64,000 nt of DNA from Polaribacter gangjinensis. Lineage in GTDB: Bacteria > Bacteroidota > Bacteroidia > Flavobacteriales > Flavobacteriaceae. Each line of letters begins with the position of its first letter. The stretch's first letter is position 1. Shown here one piece after another: positions 17,301 to 25,655 of the stretch. The stretch is from assembly GCF_038024125.1 (NCBI RefSeq), contig NZ_CP150662.1, positions 2,435,501 through 2,499,500 on the forward strand, read 5' to 3'. A program made the position numbers and the translations under genes. Below the pieces are notes generated by a model. It was not told the DNA's origin, searched no databases, and saw only the letters and a program-made list of their open reading frames with translations.

Positions 17301-17645
17301 GGCGCTTGTGATGCTGATCATTTAACAGAATGGGGAGAAACTGAGGATTATACCGTGGTTGTTGACAATACAGCTTCTATTCAAGTTGTGGCATTTTCGA
17401 ATTTCAATTTATATCCAAATCCTACAAAAGGCGCATTTCAAGTTCAGTTTGATGCTTTAGCATCGAACAAAGTATTTATTCAATTATTTGATATTAGAGG
17501 ACGATTTATAGGGGAAAAGAGTTTTGAAAATGCTAGCAGCTATTTTTCAAAAAATATTCAGTTTGAGAATCTTTCCTCAGGATTGTATTTGGTGATAATT
17601 AAAAATGGCACTAAGCAAACTACTAAAAAGTTGATGGTGGAATAG
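14346..17645 (+). CDS. Secreted reprolysin-like zinc metalloprotease, T9SS type A
   Basis: The 1099-residue product has a signal peptide ending near HSIHSQ and a long N-terminal propeptide-like region. The peptidase domain carries the extended zinc site HEMGHQFGANH at residues 349-359 (HExxHxxGxxH, as in reprolysin/M12B-type peptidases). Beta-sandwich and fibronectin-III-like domains follow (about 430-870), then a GEVED-type domain (about 900-1010) and a T9SS type A sorting domain (about 1025-1099, with NLYPNPTKG and the ending SGLYLVIIKNGTKQTTKKLMVE region). It should be exported through the T9SS and anchored to or released from the surface, where it degrades proteins. It is a single-gene unit with its own promoter and terminator. 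Confidence 0.93.
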   Translation: MRFKHSYFPLAITLFFAHSIHSQKFWNALQKLEYVPSSQQVYQKDNFPKAYKIVQFDIDFFKKSIGVKAKSAQQIIELPDATGKMKRFSIIETSNFEPALQQKFPEIKSFSAQGIDDKTSVAKISLGTDGFHAVIFSATQETLYIDPYTKDNKSYLVYKRSSLSPEDENFTCLVEETVSKTPFSYATSAKTPNDGKLRTYRLALVCSGEYADFHLSASQQNIPSTATDQVKKAAVLSAMNTSMTRVNGIFEKDLSVKMVLVANNDQLIFLDKDTDGITDGNPNTMINEVQTKCDNIIGNANYDIGHIFSVGGDGLAGLGVVCRTGQKGRGVTGRASPVGDAYDIDFVIHEMGHQFGANHTQNNNCNRVNSASVEPGSASTIMGYAGICAPNVQNQSDDYFHAVSIAEMWNIISTTGNCAVLTNTNNAAPTANAGADYSIPKSTPFKLTGIATDANGLQSLTYNWEQLDNEVGFMPPSDTNAVGPMFRSLPSKTSPIRFFPDISTVIAGNGSTGSTWERIPSVARELNFSFTVRDNNAGGAGLARDDVKVTVVDATPFSVTSQNAFVSYNTGTNQTITWNKGTTDGPSINCQTVNIKLSTDGGLTFPIVLKSNTPNDGSEIITIPDNATRSARIMVEAADNIFYNINTTNFEIISTVPTFVMTAGNGTQSACNTGNPSVNFTLNIDFVNGFSETVSLSATGQPSGSTVSFNPTTINADGNLVMTVTNLNGVPAQDYTITISGNSNTINKTLEVTLKITSAIFGKTTLSVPQNNATEVPLSQQLQWVADTNATSYDVQIATDVTFTNIVSSGNVTTNSYTSTNLSGITTYFWRIKPKNSCGEGTFSNSFSFTTINPAYCTSTFTDEVGGKEFISNVTFNTINNNSGNNTSGGYENFTAISTNVKRGDTHPISVTLDPDGFQDHVYVFIDWNQDFVFDNATERYSLGTIVGAIGTATGSITVPNDARFGATRMRVIIEYDDPDDGHGEGACDADHLTEWGETEDYTVVVDNTASIQVVAFSNFNLYPNPTKGAFQVQFDALASNKVFIQLFDIRGRFIGEKSFENASSYFSKNIQFENLSSGLYLVIIKNGTKQTTKKLMVE

Positions 17646-17659
17646 TGTCAAAATCAAAC

Positions 17660-17700
17660 ATAAAAAAAGCCTTATAAATTATTTATCAGGCTTTTTTTAT
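17660..17700. terminator. Bidirectional terminator between metalloprotease gene and pruA
   Basis: Arms 17660-17672 and 17688-17700 form a 13-bp stem (AGCCT/AGGCT core flanked by seven A and seven T residues) with a 15-nt loop. It serves both convergent genes. Confidence 0.88.
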
Positions 17701-17711
17701 GTTCATTTCAA

Positions 17712-19337
17712 TTATCCCAAAAATGGATATTTATAATCTTCGGGCGTTACAAAGGTTTCTTTGATCAATCTAACAGACGTCCAACGTAATAAGTTTTGTG
17801 CTGAACCAGCTTTGTCATTGGTTCCTGAAGCTCTTGCGCCACCAAAAGGTTGTTGGCCTACAACAGCACCTGTTGGTTTGTCATTGATGTAAAAATTCCC
17901 AGCAGCATTTTCTAATGCTTTGGATGCTTTTTCAACAATGTATCTGTCTGTTGAAAAAATGGCTCCTGTTAAGGCATATTCTGTAGATTCATCTACCAAT
18001 TTTAAAGAATGCTCCCATTCCGCATCTTCATATATATAAACAGTCATTACAGGTCCAAAAAGTTCGGTTGTCATGGTTGGATATGTGGGAGATTTTGCAA
18101 CAATTACAGTAGGTTGAATAAAATACCCTTTTGATTTGTCGTAATTTCCACCAATGATAATTTCAGCATCAGAAGCTGTTTTAGCTGCGTCAATATAACT
18201 TGCAATTTTATCAAAAGAACCTTCGTGAATTACCGCATTTACAAAGTTTGATGGATCTTCAGGAGAACCCATTTTTAATTCGTTGGTTTGCGCTATCAAG
18301 TGTTTTTTTACATCACTCCAAAGAGAACTTGGAATGTAGGCTCTTGATGCAGCAGAACATTTTTGACCTTGGTATTCAAAAGCACCTCTTGTAATGGCAG
18401 TTGCCACTTGCAATGGATTTGCAGAATTATGCGCCCAAATAAAATCTTTTCCTCCAGTTTCGCCCACAATTCTTGGATAGGTTTTATAAGTATGAATGTT
18501 GTTTCCTATTTGTTTCCATAAGTTTTTGAAAACTGTTGTAGAACCTGTAAAATGCAATCCTGCAAAATCTGGAGAAGCCAAAATAGTATCTGTAATCATC
18601 TCAGGATCACCATAAATCACATTGATAACGCCATCAGGCAAACCAGCTTCTTTGAATAAATCTACAATTACTTGCGCTGAATATGCTTGATGATCAGAAG
18701 GTTTCCAAACAACCACATTTCCCATCAAGGCTGCTGATGCTGGTAAATTTGCAGCAATAGACGTAAAGTTAAAAGGTGTAATTGCATATACAAAACCTTC
18801 TAAAGGTCTGTATTCAACTCGGTTCCAAATTCCTGGTGCAGAAGCTGGTTGATCTTTGAAAATATCAATCATATATTCTACATTGAAACGGAAAAAGTCA
18901 ATCATTTCGCAAGCTGCATCAATTTCTGCTTGATGTACATTTTTAGATTGCGCAATCATAGTTGCCGCATTCATTTTGTTTCTATAAGGTCCTGCTAACA
19001 ATTCAGCGGCTTTTAAGAAAATAGCAGCGCGCTCCATCCAAGAAACTGATGACCAAGCTTGTCTTGCAGCCAAAGCTGTTGCAATAGCTTCATCAACATG
19101 GCTTTTTTCAGCCAAATGAAATTGTCCTACAACATGCTGATGATCATGAGGAGGTCTTATTTTTTTTGTATTTCCTGTTCTTACTTCTTTTCCATTGATA
19201 TGCATAGGCACATCAATCGTGGTTGCAAACATTTTTTTGTAAGTAGCTAGTAAATCTTCTCTTTCTTTTGAACCAGGAGCATAGCTTTTTACAGGTTCGT
19301 TTACAGCTTTTGGAACATTAAAAAATCCTCTTGTCAT
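17712..19337 (-). CDS. pruA: L-glutamate gamma-semialdehyde dehydrogenase (P5C dehydrogenase)
   Basis: This NAD+-dependent aldehyde dehydrogenase oxidises glutamate semialdehyde (from proline via pyrroline-5-carboxylate) to glutamate. The 541-residue product is a stand-alone P5CDH of the eukaryote-like type, not fused to proline dehydrogenase. Visible motifs are the glutamate base segment GETGGKDFIW, the nucleophile Cys327 in GQKCSAASR, and the C-terminal TGAVVGQQPFGGARASGTNDKAGS loop region that recognises the substrate. It has no signal peptide and is cytoplasmic. The matching prodh gene is not in this window. It is a single-gene unit bounded by terminator 17660-17700. Confidence 0.97.
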   Translation of the reverse strand: MTRGFFNVPKAVNEPVKSYAPGSKEREDLLATYKKMFATTIDVPMHINGKEVRTGNTKKIRPPHDHQHVVGQFHLAEKSHVDEAIATALAARQAWSSVSWMERAAIFLKAAELLAGPYRNKMNAATMIAQSKNVHQAEIDAACEMIDFFRFNVEYMIDIFKDQPASAPGIWNRVEYRPLEGFVYAITPFNFTSIAANLPASAALMGNVVVWKPSDHQAYSAQVIVDLFKEAGLPDGVINVIYGDPEMITDTILASPDFAGLHFTGSTTVFKNLWKQIGNNIHTYKTYPRIVGETGGKDFIWAHNSANPLQVATAITRGAFEYQGQKCSAASRAYIPSSLWSDVKKHLIAQTNELKMGSPEDPSNFVNAVIHEGSFDKIASYIDAAKTASDAEIIIGGNYDKSKGYFIQPTVIVAKSPTYPTMTTELFGPVMTVYIYEDAEWEHSLKLVDESTEYALTGAIFSTDRYIVEKASKALENAAGNFYINDKPTGAVVGQQPFGGARASGTNDKAGSAQNLLRWTSVRLIKETFVTPEDYKYPFLG

Positions 19338-19438
19338 TTTGTATGTTTTTAAGTTTTATTCGACAAATATTGATGTGGTAAAGGTACAATTTTTATCAAG
19401 CATTTTTGTACTTTTCCAAGCCAAATTATATTGATTTT

Positions 19439-20158
19439 ATGTGCACAGTAAGTTTTTTGCCTTTGGATACTAACGATTTTATTTTGACATCCAATCGTGA
19501 TGAAACACCGTTGCGAAAAACAATTGCTCCTGATTTTTATATAGAAAATAATGCAACTTTATTATATCCAAAAGATGCTTTTGCAGGTGGAACTTGGATT
19601 GGTGCAAGCAATCAAAAAAGATTGATTTGCCTTTTGAATGGTGCTTTTGAAAAACACCAACGAAAAGCATTTTATAGAAAAAGTAGGGGAATTATTGTTA
19701 CAGAATTGTTGGCTGTTGAAGATGCAGTTTCAGAAATTCAGCAAACTAATTTTATAGATATTGAGCCTTTTACATTAGTTTTAATTGACTTTAAAAATGG
19801 ATTAAAAATATATGAATTGGTTTGGGATGGTGAAGAAAAACATTTTCAGCAATTAGAAAATACACCTAAAATTTGGTCTTCAGCTACTTTGTATAATGAA
19901 GATATGAAACTAGAAAGGCAGTCTTGGTTTGCAGATTGGTTACAAGAAAACAAGGTTTTTTCGCAAGATAAAATTTTGGCATTTCATAAAGATGCATCTA
20001 AAGGAACTAAAGAAACTGCCATAAAAATGAAACGAACTTTTGTGGAAACTGTGAGTATTACTTCCATCAAAAAAACAACCGAAAATGTTGAGATTTTATA
20101 TGAAGATTTTTTGCAAAATACAGTTACGCTAAAGCAAATGACACTATTGACAAAATAA
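19439..20158 (+). CDS. NRDE (TANGO2) family protein
   Basis: The start is placed at the ATG at 19439, not the upstream 19406 codon, because family members begin Met-Cys (here MCTVSF) and carry the NRDE motif soon after (TSNRDE). The product is 239 residues, the usual length. The N-terminal cysteine is typical of the family and recalls Ntn-type hydrolases; animal TANGO2 is linked to lipid or haem metabolism, but no bacterial reaction is established. It has no signal peptide. Its 3' end overlaps the 3' end of the opposite-strand DUF3667 gene by 35 bp. Confidence 0.9.
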   Translation: MCTVSFLPLDTNDFILTSNRDETPLRKTIAPDFYIENNATLLYPKDAFAGGTWIGASNQKRLICLLNGAFEKHQRKAFYRKSRGIIVTELLAVEDAVSEIQQTNFIDIEPFTLVLIDFKNGLKIYELVWDGEEKHFQQLENTPKIWSSATLYNEDMKLERQSWFADWLQENKVFSQDKILAFHKDASKGTKETAIKMKRTFVETVSITSIKKTTENVEILYEDFLQNTVTLKQMTLLTK

Positions 20159-21257
20159 CCATTCCTATAGAGGCTACCACTGAAAATGAAAGATTTACCA
20201 ATAAAAATTTAAGAAAAGTTTTGGAATTGCTTTGCTGGTAAAATTTTTTCATTGCAATTAACAAATAGATTAAAAAGAGGACTAAAAAAATCCATACTTG
20301 AGGTTGAAAATTGAATAGTTTCAATATAAAAACAATAGAAAAAATCATGAAGAAAACTGTTTGTGAATGAAAGACAAATATTAAATGATCAACATAGGTA
20401 AATCTTCTTCGGATGTAAAAAAACTTCAAGAATAATGTGAAAAATGGTAACATGATAAACAAAGCAATGGAACCATAAGATAATAATTGACTTACAAATT
20501 GCCTTTGACTATCCTTGTTTTTACTTATTTTTAGTAAGGTTTCTGCACGAGTATATAAAAATCTATTTGTGAAATTTTTTTCTAATTTCAAGGAATCTAA
20601 AGCAGCATCCATTTTGATATCTGGATGTTTTTCTAAAAATAAATTGATCCTTTCAATTTTTTCAATTCCGTTAAGATTTAATCTAATCGCAGCTTCATTT
20701 GTTGGTTTATTCTTGTTTTTTTCTATTTCATTTAAAACTTCTTTTTTAGTGTTTTCGGGAATTGGAATTATTGCTTTGTCCATTTTATCAGACACTATTT
20801 TTTTAACAGAATCAATTTCTTTTTTTGAAAGATTTTCATTGGTGTTTTTTTCATCATCAATAGTTAAATCAACAATTTCAGTTGAAGTTCCTTTTGATAA
20901 TTCCTCATATTTTGCTTTGGTCATAGACAATCCAACCAACAAGAAAAAGATAATGGAGACCGCTAAATAAAAACGAAAAGGATTTGTGTAACGCTGTCTT
21001 TTTCCATCAATATAATCTCTTGATACTTTTCCAGGGCTTGTTAAAAGCGGAATGAGTGTTCTCCAAAAAGTAGCATCAAAATTGAAAAATCCATTGAAAA
21101 TTTCATGAATGAAACTTTTAAAAGTAATTCGTGTTCCTTTATTCGCCTGTCCACATTCAGGGCAAAAATTTTCGTGTCCACTAAATGGATGTCCACAATT
21201 TAAACAAGCAGCATCATGAATTTTTACTGCCGTATTTTTTCTTTTTACTAGTTTGAT
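20124..21257 (-). CDS. DUF3667 membrane protein, non-canonical start
   Basis: The frame encodes an N-terminal zinc ribbon (CLNCGHPFSGHENFCPECGQ) and the DUF3667 core (GKVSRDYIDGKRQRYTNPFRFY), then one membrane segment, a charged loop of about 120 residues and two to three more membrane helices. The function of DUF3667 is unknown. No ATG, GTG or TTG lies in frame between an upstream stop and the zinc ribbon; the first canonical candidate is a TTG at 20942, which would delete the zinc ribbon and core. I tentatively start at the ATC at 21257, which overlaps the apaG stop codon by 10 bp. A rare start codon, an error in the A-rich stretch at 21236-21247, or frameshifting from apaG could explain this. 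The 5' end is therefore uncertain. Confidence 0.75.
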   Translation of the reverse strand: MKLVKRKNTAVKIHDAACLNCGHPFSGHENFCPECGQANKGTRITFKSFIHEIFNGFFNFDATFWRTLIPLLTSPGKVSRDYIDGKRQRYTNPFRFYLAVSIIFFLLVGLSMTKAKYEELSKGTSTEIVDLTIDDEKNTNENLSKKEIDSVKKIVSDKMDKAIIPIPENTKKEVLNEIEKNKNKPTNEAAIRLNLNGIEKIERINLFLEKHPDIKMDAALDSLKLEKNFTNRFLYTRAETLLKISKNKDSQRQFVSQLLSYGSIALFIMLPFFTLFLKFFYIRRRFTYVDHLIFVFHSQTVFFMIFSIVFILKLFNFQPQVWIFLVLFLIYLLIAMKKFYQQSNSKTFLKFLLVNLSFSVVASIGMVILSIVSFALA

Positions 21258-21634
21258 AACGTTGGAATTATAAGTTGAAATGTTGGAATATACACTTTAA
21301 ACAATTCTAGTGTATGTAAATCAATCATGGTATAGTAACCATTCATTGCCCCAATTGTTGATTCTAAAAAACAACCCGAACTGTATGCATAAGACTCACC
21401 TGGATTTAGAATTGGTGTTTGACCAATTACGCCCTCGCCAGTTACAATTTCAATTTTTTGTAAAGAATCATAAATGTTCCAATAGCGTTCTTTGAGTTGA
21501 ACAGTTTGAGTAGAATTATTTTGAATGGTTATATGATAAGCAAAAATGTAATACAAGCGGTTATTTCTGTAACTAGCACCATTGTAATCGGTACTTACAG
21601 AAATTTTAATTCCTTTTGTAATTTGCTCTACCAT
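21248..21634 (-). CDS. apaG: ApaG family protein
   Basis: The 128-residue product matches ApaG throughout: an opening TKGIKISVSTDY, the central segment QLKERYWNIYD, and VTGEGVIGQTPILNPGESYAYSSGC followed by GAMNGYYTM. ApaG is a single fibronectin-III-like beta-sandwich; Salmonella CorD is linked to Co2+/Mg2+ efflux resistance, and similar domains occur in F-box proteins. It is cytoplasmic. It lies directly upstream of, and slightly overlaps, the DUF3667 frame on the same strand, so the two are probably cotranscribed. A possible -7 box TATATTTA lies just before its start. Confidence 0.95.
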   Translation of the reverse strand: MVEQITKGIKISVSTDYNGASYRNNRLYYIFAYHITIQNNSTQTVQLKERYWNIYDSLQKIEIVTGEGVIGQTPILNPGESYAYSSGCFLESTIGAMNGYYTMIDLHTLELFKVYIPTFQLIIPTLSN

Positions 21635-21680
21635 AACAGTAAATATAGTTTTTTTATCGCAAAAAACAAGTTTTTTTTCG

Positions 21681-22898
21681 TTACCTGTTTTGACTGAAAC
21701 TACTCATGCCCACACCAACAACTCTGTCATACAATGCCCCAAAAGCTTTGAAATAAAACAACACTTTGTATTCATTTTCAGTTTCAAAAAACGATCCCAT
21801 AATTTCATTTTTATCAATGACATTATTTTTGTCAACCGTTACAAAAGAGTAATTGTAAAACCCTTGTTTTAGAAGGATATTGCCAACATAACTATTGGTA
21901 TTCGGATTGTAAAATAATTTGTTTTCTTCTTCTATTTCAAAATTATTAAACGCACCATAAACATAGATGTCTTTATCTGCAAATGGTTCTTCGGACAGTA
22001 ATGTAAAGTGCATCATGGCATAATCTGCCTCAGTTGCTGCATCACTACCTTCTAGAGTTCTAATCGCAAATTGACCATTGATATCAGGATTGTACCTGTA
22101 GGTTTTAAAAGTTTTTACATCATTTGGATATAAATAATGATGAAAAATATCTTTTCTTTCAACTTTCACCACATTCAAACTATTATTTCGGATGATTTTA
22201 GTGTCGAAATTTAAATATTCATTTCCGCCCCAAAAATTCGTATTGTTATTATAGGAATAGCGCAATACATTTTGTTGAAAAAAAGTAGGTTGCAAACCAG
22301 TAATTGTTTCGTTCCAATTTTCGTTTTTTAGGATGACCACATGTACTTCTTGAGAAGGATTGTTGATGCGTAACTTTGGATGACTTACCACAAATTCAAC
22401 TGTTTGCTGCGTTTGCAATGCTTTTGCATTTCTACTTCTTGATACATTTACACCAACCGTAACTTCATTTTCATACAACACAAATCGTCTTGTAAAAACA
22501 ACTTCATCATCATCATTTAAAACCGATAACAAATAATTGCCGCTTTTGGTAATGATTGAATTTCTATTCGGAATTTGTACTGCATAATGCGTGTAATTTT
22601 GAAACGTATTAAAAGAATTGGTAATTGTATTGATGTTATTTTGATCAAAGCCATCAATATATTGACTAGAAAGCAATCTGCTTGGTTGCCAATCATGAGT
22701 CATGTGTTGAATTTTATATTGATACTCTTTGTTGTCGTTATCTAAATCATCAAATGACAATTCTAATACAGTACCTAAAGGAACAATTGCCGAAAAATTG
22801 TTTTCACCCAAAGGCCTTAATTGAATGGATTTGATATTTTGTGAAAAAAATGTTCCGCAAAATGCCAATAAAAAACTTGCAATGATTGTATGTTTCAT
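21681..22898 (-). CDS. T9SS plug protein (DUF5103 family)
   Basis: The start is set at the ATG at 22898, since it begins a signal peptide (MKHTIIASFLLAFCGTFFSQ); the frame extends 16 codons further upstream but through the promoter. The 405-residue product is beta-rich throughout and matches the DUF5103 family: LRPLGENNFSAIVPLG near the N-terminus and ADKDIYVYGAFNNF with FYNPNTNSYVGNILLKQGFYNYSF-type segments later. In F. johnsoniae a member of this family plugs the periplasmic side of the SprA translocon. It is a single gene with a strong promoter (22903-22935) almost adjoining its start. Confidence 0.88.
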   Translation of the reverse strand: MKHTIIASFLLAFCGTFFSQNIKSIQLRPLGENNFSAIVPLGTVLELSFDDLDNDNKEYQYKIQHMTHDWQPSRLLSSQYIDGFDQNNINTITNSFNTFQNYTHYAVQIPNRNSIITKSGNYLLSVLNDDDEVVFTRRFVLYENEVTVGVNVSRSRNAKALQTQQTVEFVVSHPKLRINNPSQEVHVVILKNENWNETITGLQPTFFQQNVLRYSYNNNTNFWGGNEYLNFDTKIIRNNSLNVVKVERKDIFHHYLYPNDVKTFKTYRYNPDINGQFAIRTLEGSDAATEADYAMMHFTLLSEEPFADKDIYVYGAFNNFEIEEENKLFYNPNTNSYVGNILLKQGFYNYSFVTVDKNNVIDKNEIMGSFFETENEYKVLFYFKAFGALYDRVVGVGMSSFSQNR

Positions 22899-22902
22899 AG
22901 CA

Positions 22903-22935
22903 CAAATATAAGATTCATAAGTTATTGATATCAAA
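22903..22935 (-). promoter_or_regulatory. Predicted promoter of T9SS plug gene
   Basis: On the minus strand a TTTG (22932-22935) is followed after 21 nt by TATATTTG (22903-22910), an excellent match to the Bacteroidota -33/-7 consensus. The -7 box lies 4 nt before the start codon, so the mRNA would be leaderless or nearly so. Confidence 0.65.
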
Positions 22936-23055
22936 TTTTGAACCAAAATTGTTACAATTAAAAAAACACAAAAGACTCTAATTTAGATTTATTATAAATA
23001 ATAATTTTAAGAAAATTTATGCAATAAATTATTTAAAATATGATGTGTAAAGCCT

Positions 23056-23063
23056 TAAATTTG
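23056..23063 (+). promoter_or_regulatory. Predicted -7 box of nqr operon
   Basis: TAAATTTG matches TAnnTTTG exactly and lies 36 nt before the nqrA start codon. No clear TTTG is seen at the -33 distance. Confidence 0.5.
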
Positions 23064-23099
23064 CATGATTTTTTTAGATAACTAAAATTCCAATTTACT

Positions 23100-24449
23100 A
23101 TGTCAAAAGACATTCGTATTAAAAAAGGCTTAGACATTAAGCTTGTTGGTGTTGCAGAAAAGACAACTACTCAATCTTCTTTAAGTAGTGTTTATGCAAT
23201 AAAACCAGAAGATTTTCACGGAATTACACCCAAATTAATTGCCAGAGAAGGCGCAAAAGTAAAAGCTGGAGAAGCACTTTTTCATTCAAAAAGTGATGAA
23301 CGCATTTTATTTCCAAGTCCTGTTTCTGGAACAATAACTGAGGTAATTCGCGGAGAAAGAAGAAAAGTATTGACAGTTAAAATTGCTGCAGATACACAAC
23401 AAGATTATAAAGATTTTGGTGTAAAAGATGCCTCAAAAATGTCTGGAGAAGAAGTGAAAAACCATCTTTTTACAGCGGGTTGTTGGCCATTTATCAAACA
23501 GCGTCCTTATGATGTTGTGGCAAATCCAAATCAAGCTCCGAAAGCGATTTTTATTTCTGCATACGCAAGTGCGCCTTTAGCTGCTGATTTAGATTATACT
23601 TTAGCAGGAAAAGAAGTGGAATTGCAAGCAGCAATTACAGCAATATCAAAATTAACTTCTGGAAAAGTACACATCTCTGTTGGGGCTAAAAGTAATTCAC
23701 CTTTTGAAAAATTATCAGGAATTGAATTACACAAAGTTTCAGGACCACATCCTTCAGGAAATGTAGGAACTCAAATCGCTAAAATTGATCCAATTAATAA
23801 AGGAGAAGTTGTTTGGGTAGTAACTCCGCAAGATTTGGTGATTATGGGTGAGTTGTTATTGACAGGTAAATTCAATGCAACAAGAGTAGTTGCCTTAACA
23901 GGATCAAGGTTTGAGAAACCTCAATACGTTACTGCAATTATTGGTGCTCAGGTGAGTCAGTTTACTTCGGGTAATTTGAATACTGACAACACAAGAATCA
24001 TCTCTGGAAATGTTTTATCAGGAACAAAAATAAAAGAAACGGGTTTTTTAAGATATTATGACAATCAAATCACTGCCATTCCAGAAGGAGATGATTATGA
24101 GTTTTTTGGTTGGAATAAACCAGTCTTTGACAAGGTTTCAACTACAAGAGCATTTACGTTTTCATGGTTAAATCCAAATAAAAAATACGATTTAACTACC
24201 AATACCAATGGAGAGCACAGAGCCTTCGTGGTTACGGGTGCTTATGAAGCCGTTTTTCCTTTAGATATATATCCAATGCAATTATTAAAAGCATTTATGT
24301 ATAAAGATTTAGATGAAATGGAAGCTTTAGGCGGTTATGAAGTGGCTCCTGAAGATTTTGCATTGACCGAATTTATTTGTGTGTCTAAACAGCCGCATCA
24401 AAAAATAATTCGTGAAGGTTTAGATTTAATGAGACAAGAATTAGGATAA
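23100..24449 (+). CDS. nqrA: Na+-translocating NADH:quinone reductase subunit A
   Basis: This is the first gene of a complete six-gene operon for the sodium pump that couples NADH oxidation and quinone reduction to Na+ export. NqrA is the peripheral, membrane-helix-free subunit on the cytoplasmic side and is involved in quinone binding. The 449-residue length is normal for the family. Family features seen are the N-terminal KKGLDIKLVG, the barrel-sandwich segment around HSKSDERILFPSPVSGTI, and GPHPSGNVGTQI. nqrB follows after 4 nt. Confidence 0.97.
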   Translation: MSKDIRIKKGLDIKLVGVAEKTTTQSSLSSVYAIKPEDFHGITPKLIAREGAKVKAGEALFHSKSDERILFPSPVSGTITEVIRGERRKVLTVKIAADTQQDYKDFGVKDASKMSGEEVKNHLFTAGCWPFIKQRPYDVVANPNQAPKAIFISAYASAPLAADLDYTLAGKEVELQAAITAISKLTSGKVHISVGAKSNSPFEKLSGIELHKVSGPHPSGNVGTQIAKIDPINKGEVVWVVTPQDLVIMGELLLTGKFNATRVVALTGSRFEKPQYVTAIIGAQVSQFTSGNLNTDNTRIISGNVLSGTKIKETGFLRYYDNQITAIPEGDDYEFFGWNKPVFDKVSTTRAFTFSWLNPNKKYDLTTNTNGEHRAFVVTGAYEAVFPLDIYPMQLLKAFMYKDLDEMEALGGYEVAPEDFALTEFICVSKQPHQKIIREGLDLMRQELG

Positions 24450-24453
24450 GATT

Positions 24454-25653
24454 ATGAGCTTAAAACAAAATTTACACAATTTAAAAGAAAAGTATAAGGG
24501 CACAAAAATGGCCCCTGCTTTTAACGCCATTCACACGTTTTTATACATGCCGAATGAAGTTACTCACGGAGGAACTCATATAAAAGCTGCAGATGATTTA
24601 AAACGTACCATGAATATGGTGATTATTTCATTGATTCCGTGTTTGTTATTTGGTATGTTCAATGCAGGATACCAACATTATGCAGCCATAGATCCATCAT
24701 TAAGAGATAATGTATTGGCAAACTTTTTTACGTTTGACAATCTTTGGATTGGAATTATCAAAGTATTGCCATTAGTTATTGTTTCTTACGGAGTTGGATT
24801 GGGAGTGGAATTTATTTTCGCTATCATTAAAGGACATGAAGTTGAAGAAGGATACTTGGTAACAGGAATGTTAGTGCCATTAATTGTACCTGTTGATACA
24901 CCACTTTGGATGTTAGCAGTAGCAGTAGTATTTGGAGTTGTAATTGGAAAAGAAGTTTTTGGAGGAACAGGAATGAACATTTTAAATCCTGCCTTAACCA
25001 TTAGAGCCTTTTTGTTTTTTGCGTATCCAACTTGGATGTCAGGAGATAAAGTTTGGGTTTATGATGCTGTAAATAGAGCAGGAACTGCAGATGCTATTTC
25101 AGGAGAAACTATCTTGGGTAGTTATGCTCAAAATCAAGAAGTTATCTACTCTAATTGGGATAAATTCATGGGATTCATTCCTGGTTCTGTTGGAGAAACA
25201 TCAACTTTTTTAATCCTTTTAGGAGCCGCGTTCTTAATTTTCACAAAAATTGGAAGTTGGAGAATTATTGTATCTACCTTTTTAGGAGCTGCAGTAATGG
25301 GTATGATTTTTAATCAAGTAGTTGCAGCAGATATCATTACTTCTTCTAGTAAATTTTACGGATTGATGAGCACTGCTTGGTGGGAACATTTAATGATAGG
25401 TGGTTTGGCTTTTGGAGCCGTTTATATGGCAACTGATCCAGTAACTGCCTCACAAACAAACAAAGGAAAATGGATTTATGGATTTTTAATCGGATTTATT
25501 TCAATAATGATTCGTGTATTTAACCCAGCTTATCCAGAAGGAGTATTCTTAGCCATTTTATTAATGAACGTTTTTGCTCCGACAATCGATCATTATGTAG
25601 TGCAAGGAAACGTAAAAAACAGATTGAAACGTGCTAAAGTTAAAACTGCCTAA
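24454..25653 (+). CDS. nqrB: Na+-translocating NADH:quinone reductase subunit B
   Basis: NqrB is the main membrane subunit with about ten helices, carrying covalent FMN and part of the Na+ path. The 399-residue product has the expected helix-rich profile and the flavinylation motif SVGETST, where Thr249 is the predicted FMN attachment residue. The conserved GGTGMNILNPAL and ATDPVTAS segments are present. It begins 4 nt after nqrA and ends 2 nt before nqrC, so translation is probably coupled. The ApbE flavin transferase needed for FMN attachment is not in this window. Confidence 0.97.
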   Translation: MSLKQNLHNLKEKYKGTKMAPAFNAIHTFLYMPNEVTHGGTHIKAADDLKRTMNMVIISLIPCLLFGMFNAGYQHYAAIDPSLRDNVLANFFTFDNLWIGIIKVLPLVIVSYGVGLGVEFIFAIIKGHEVEEGYLVTGMLVPLIVPVDTPLWMLAVAVVFGVVIGKEVFGGTGMNILNPALTIRAFLFFAYPTWMSGDKVWVYDAVNRAGTADAISGETILGSYAQNQEVIYSNWDKFMGFIPGSVGETSTFLILLGAAFLIFTKIGSWRIIVSTFLGAAVMGMIFNQVVAADIITSSSKFYGLMSTAWWEHLMIGGLAFGAVYMATDPVTASQTNKGKWIYGFLIGFISIMIRVFNPAYPEGVFLAILLMNVFAPTIDHYVVQGNVKNRLKRAKVKTA

Positions 25654-25655
25654 TC

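Noticed and set aside
20515..20970. 151-codon + strand frame opposite the DUF3667 gene
   Set aside because: It is a shadow of the minus-strand coding region; the DUF3667 match settles the strand.
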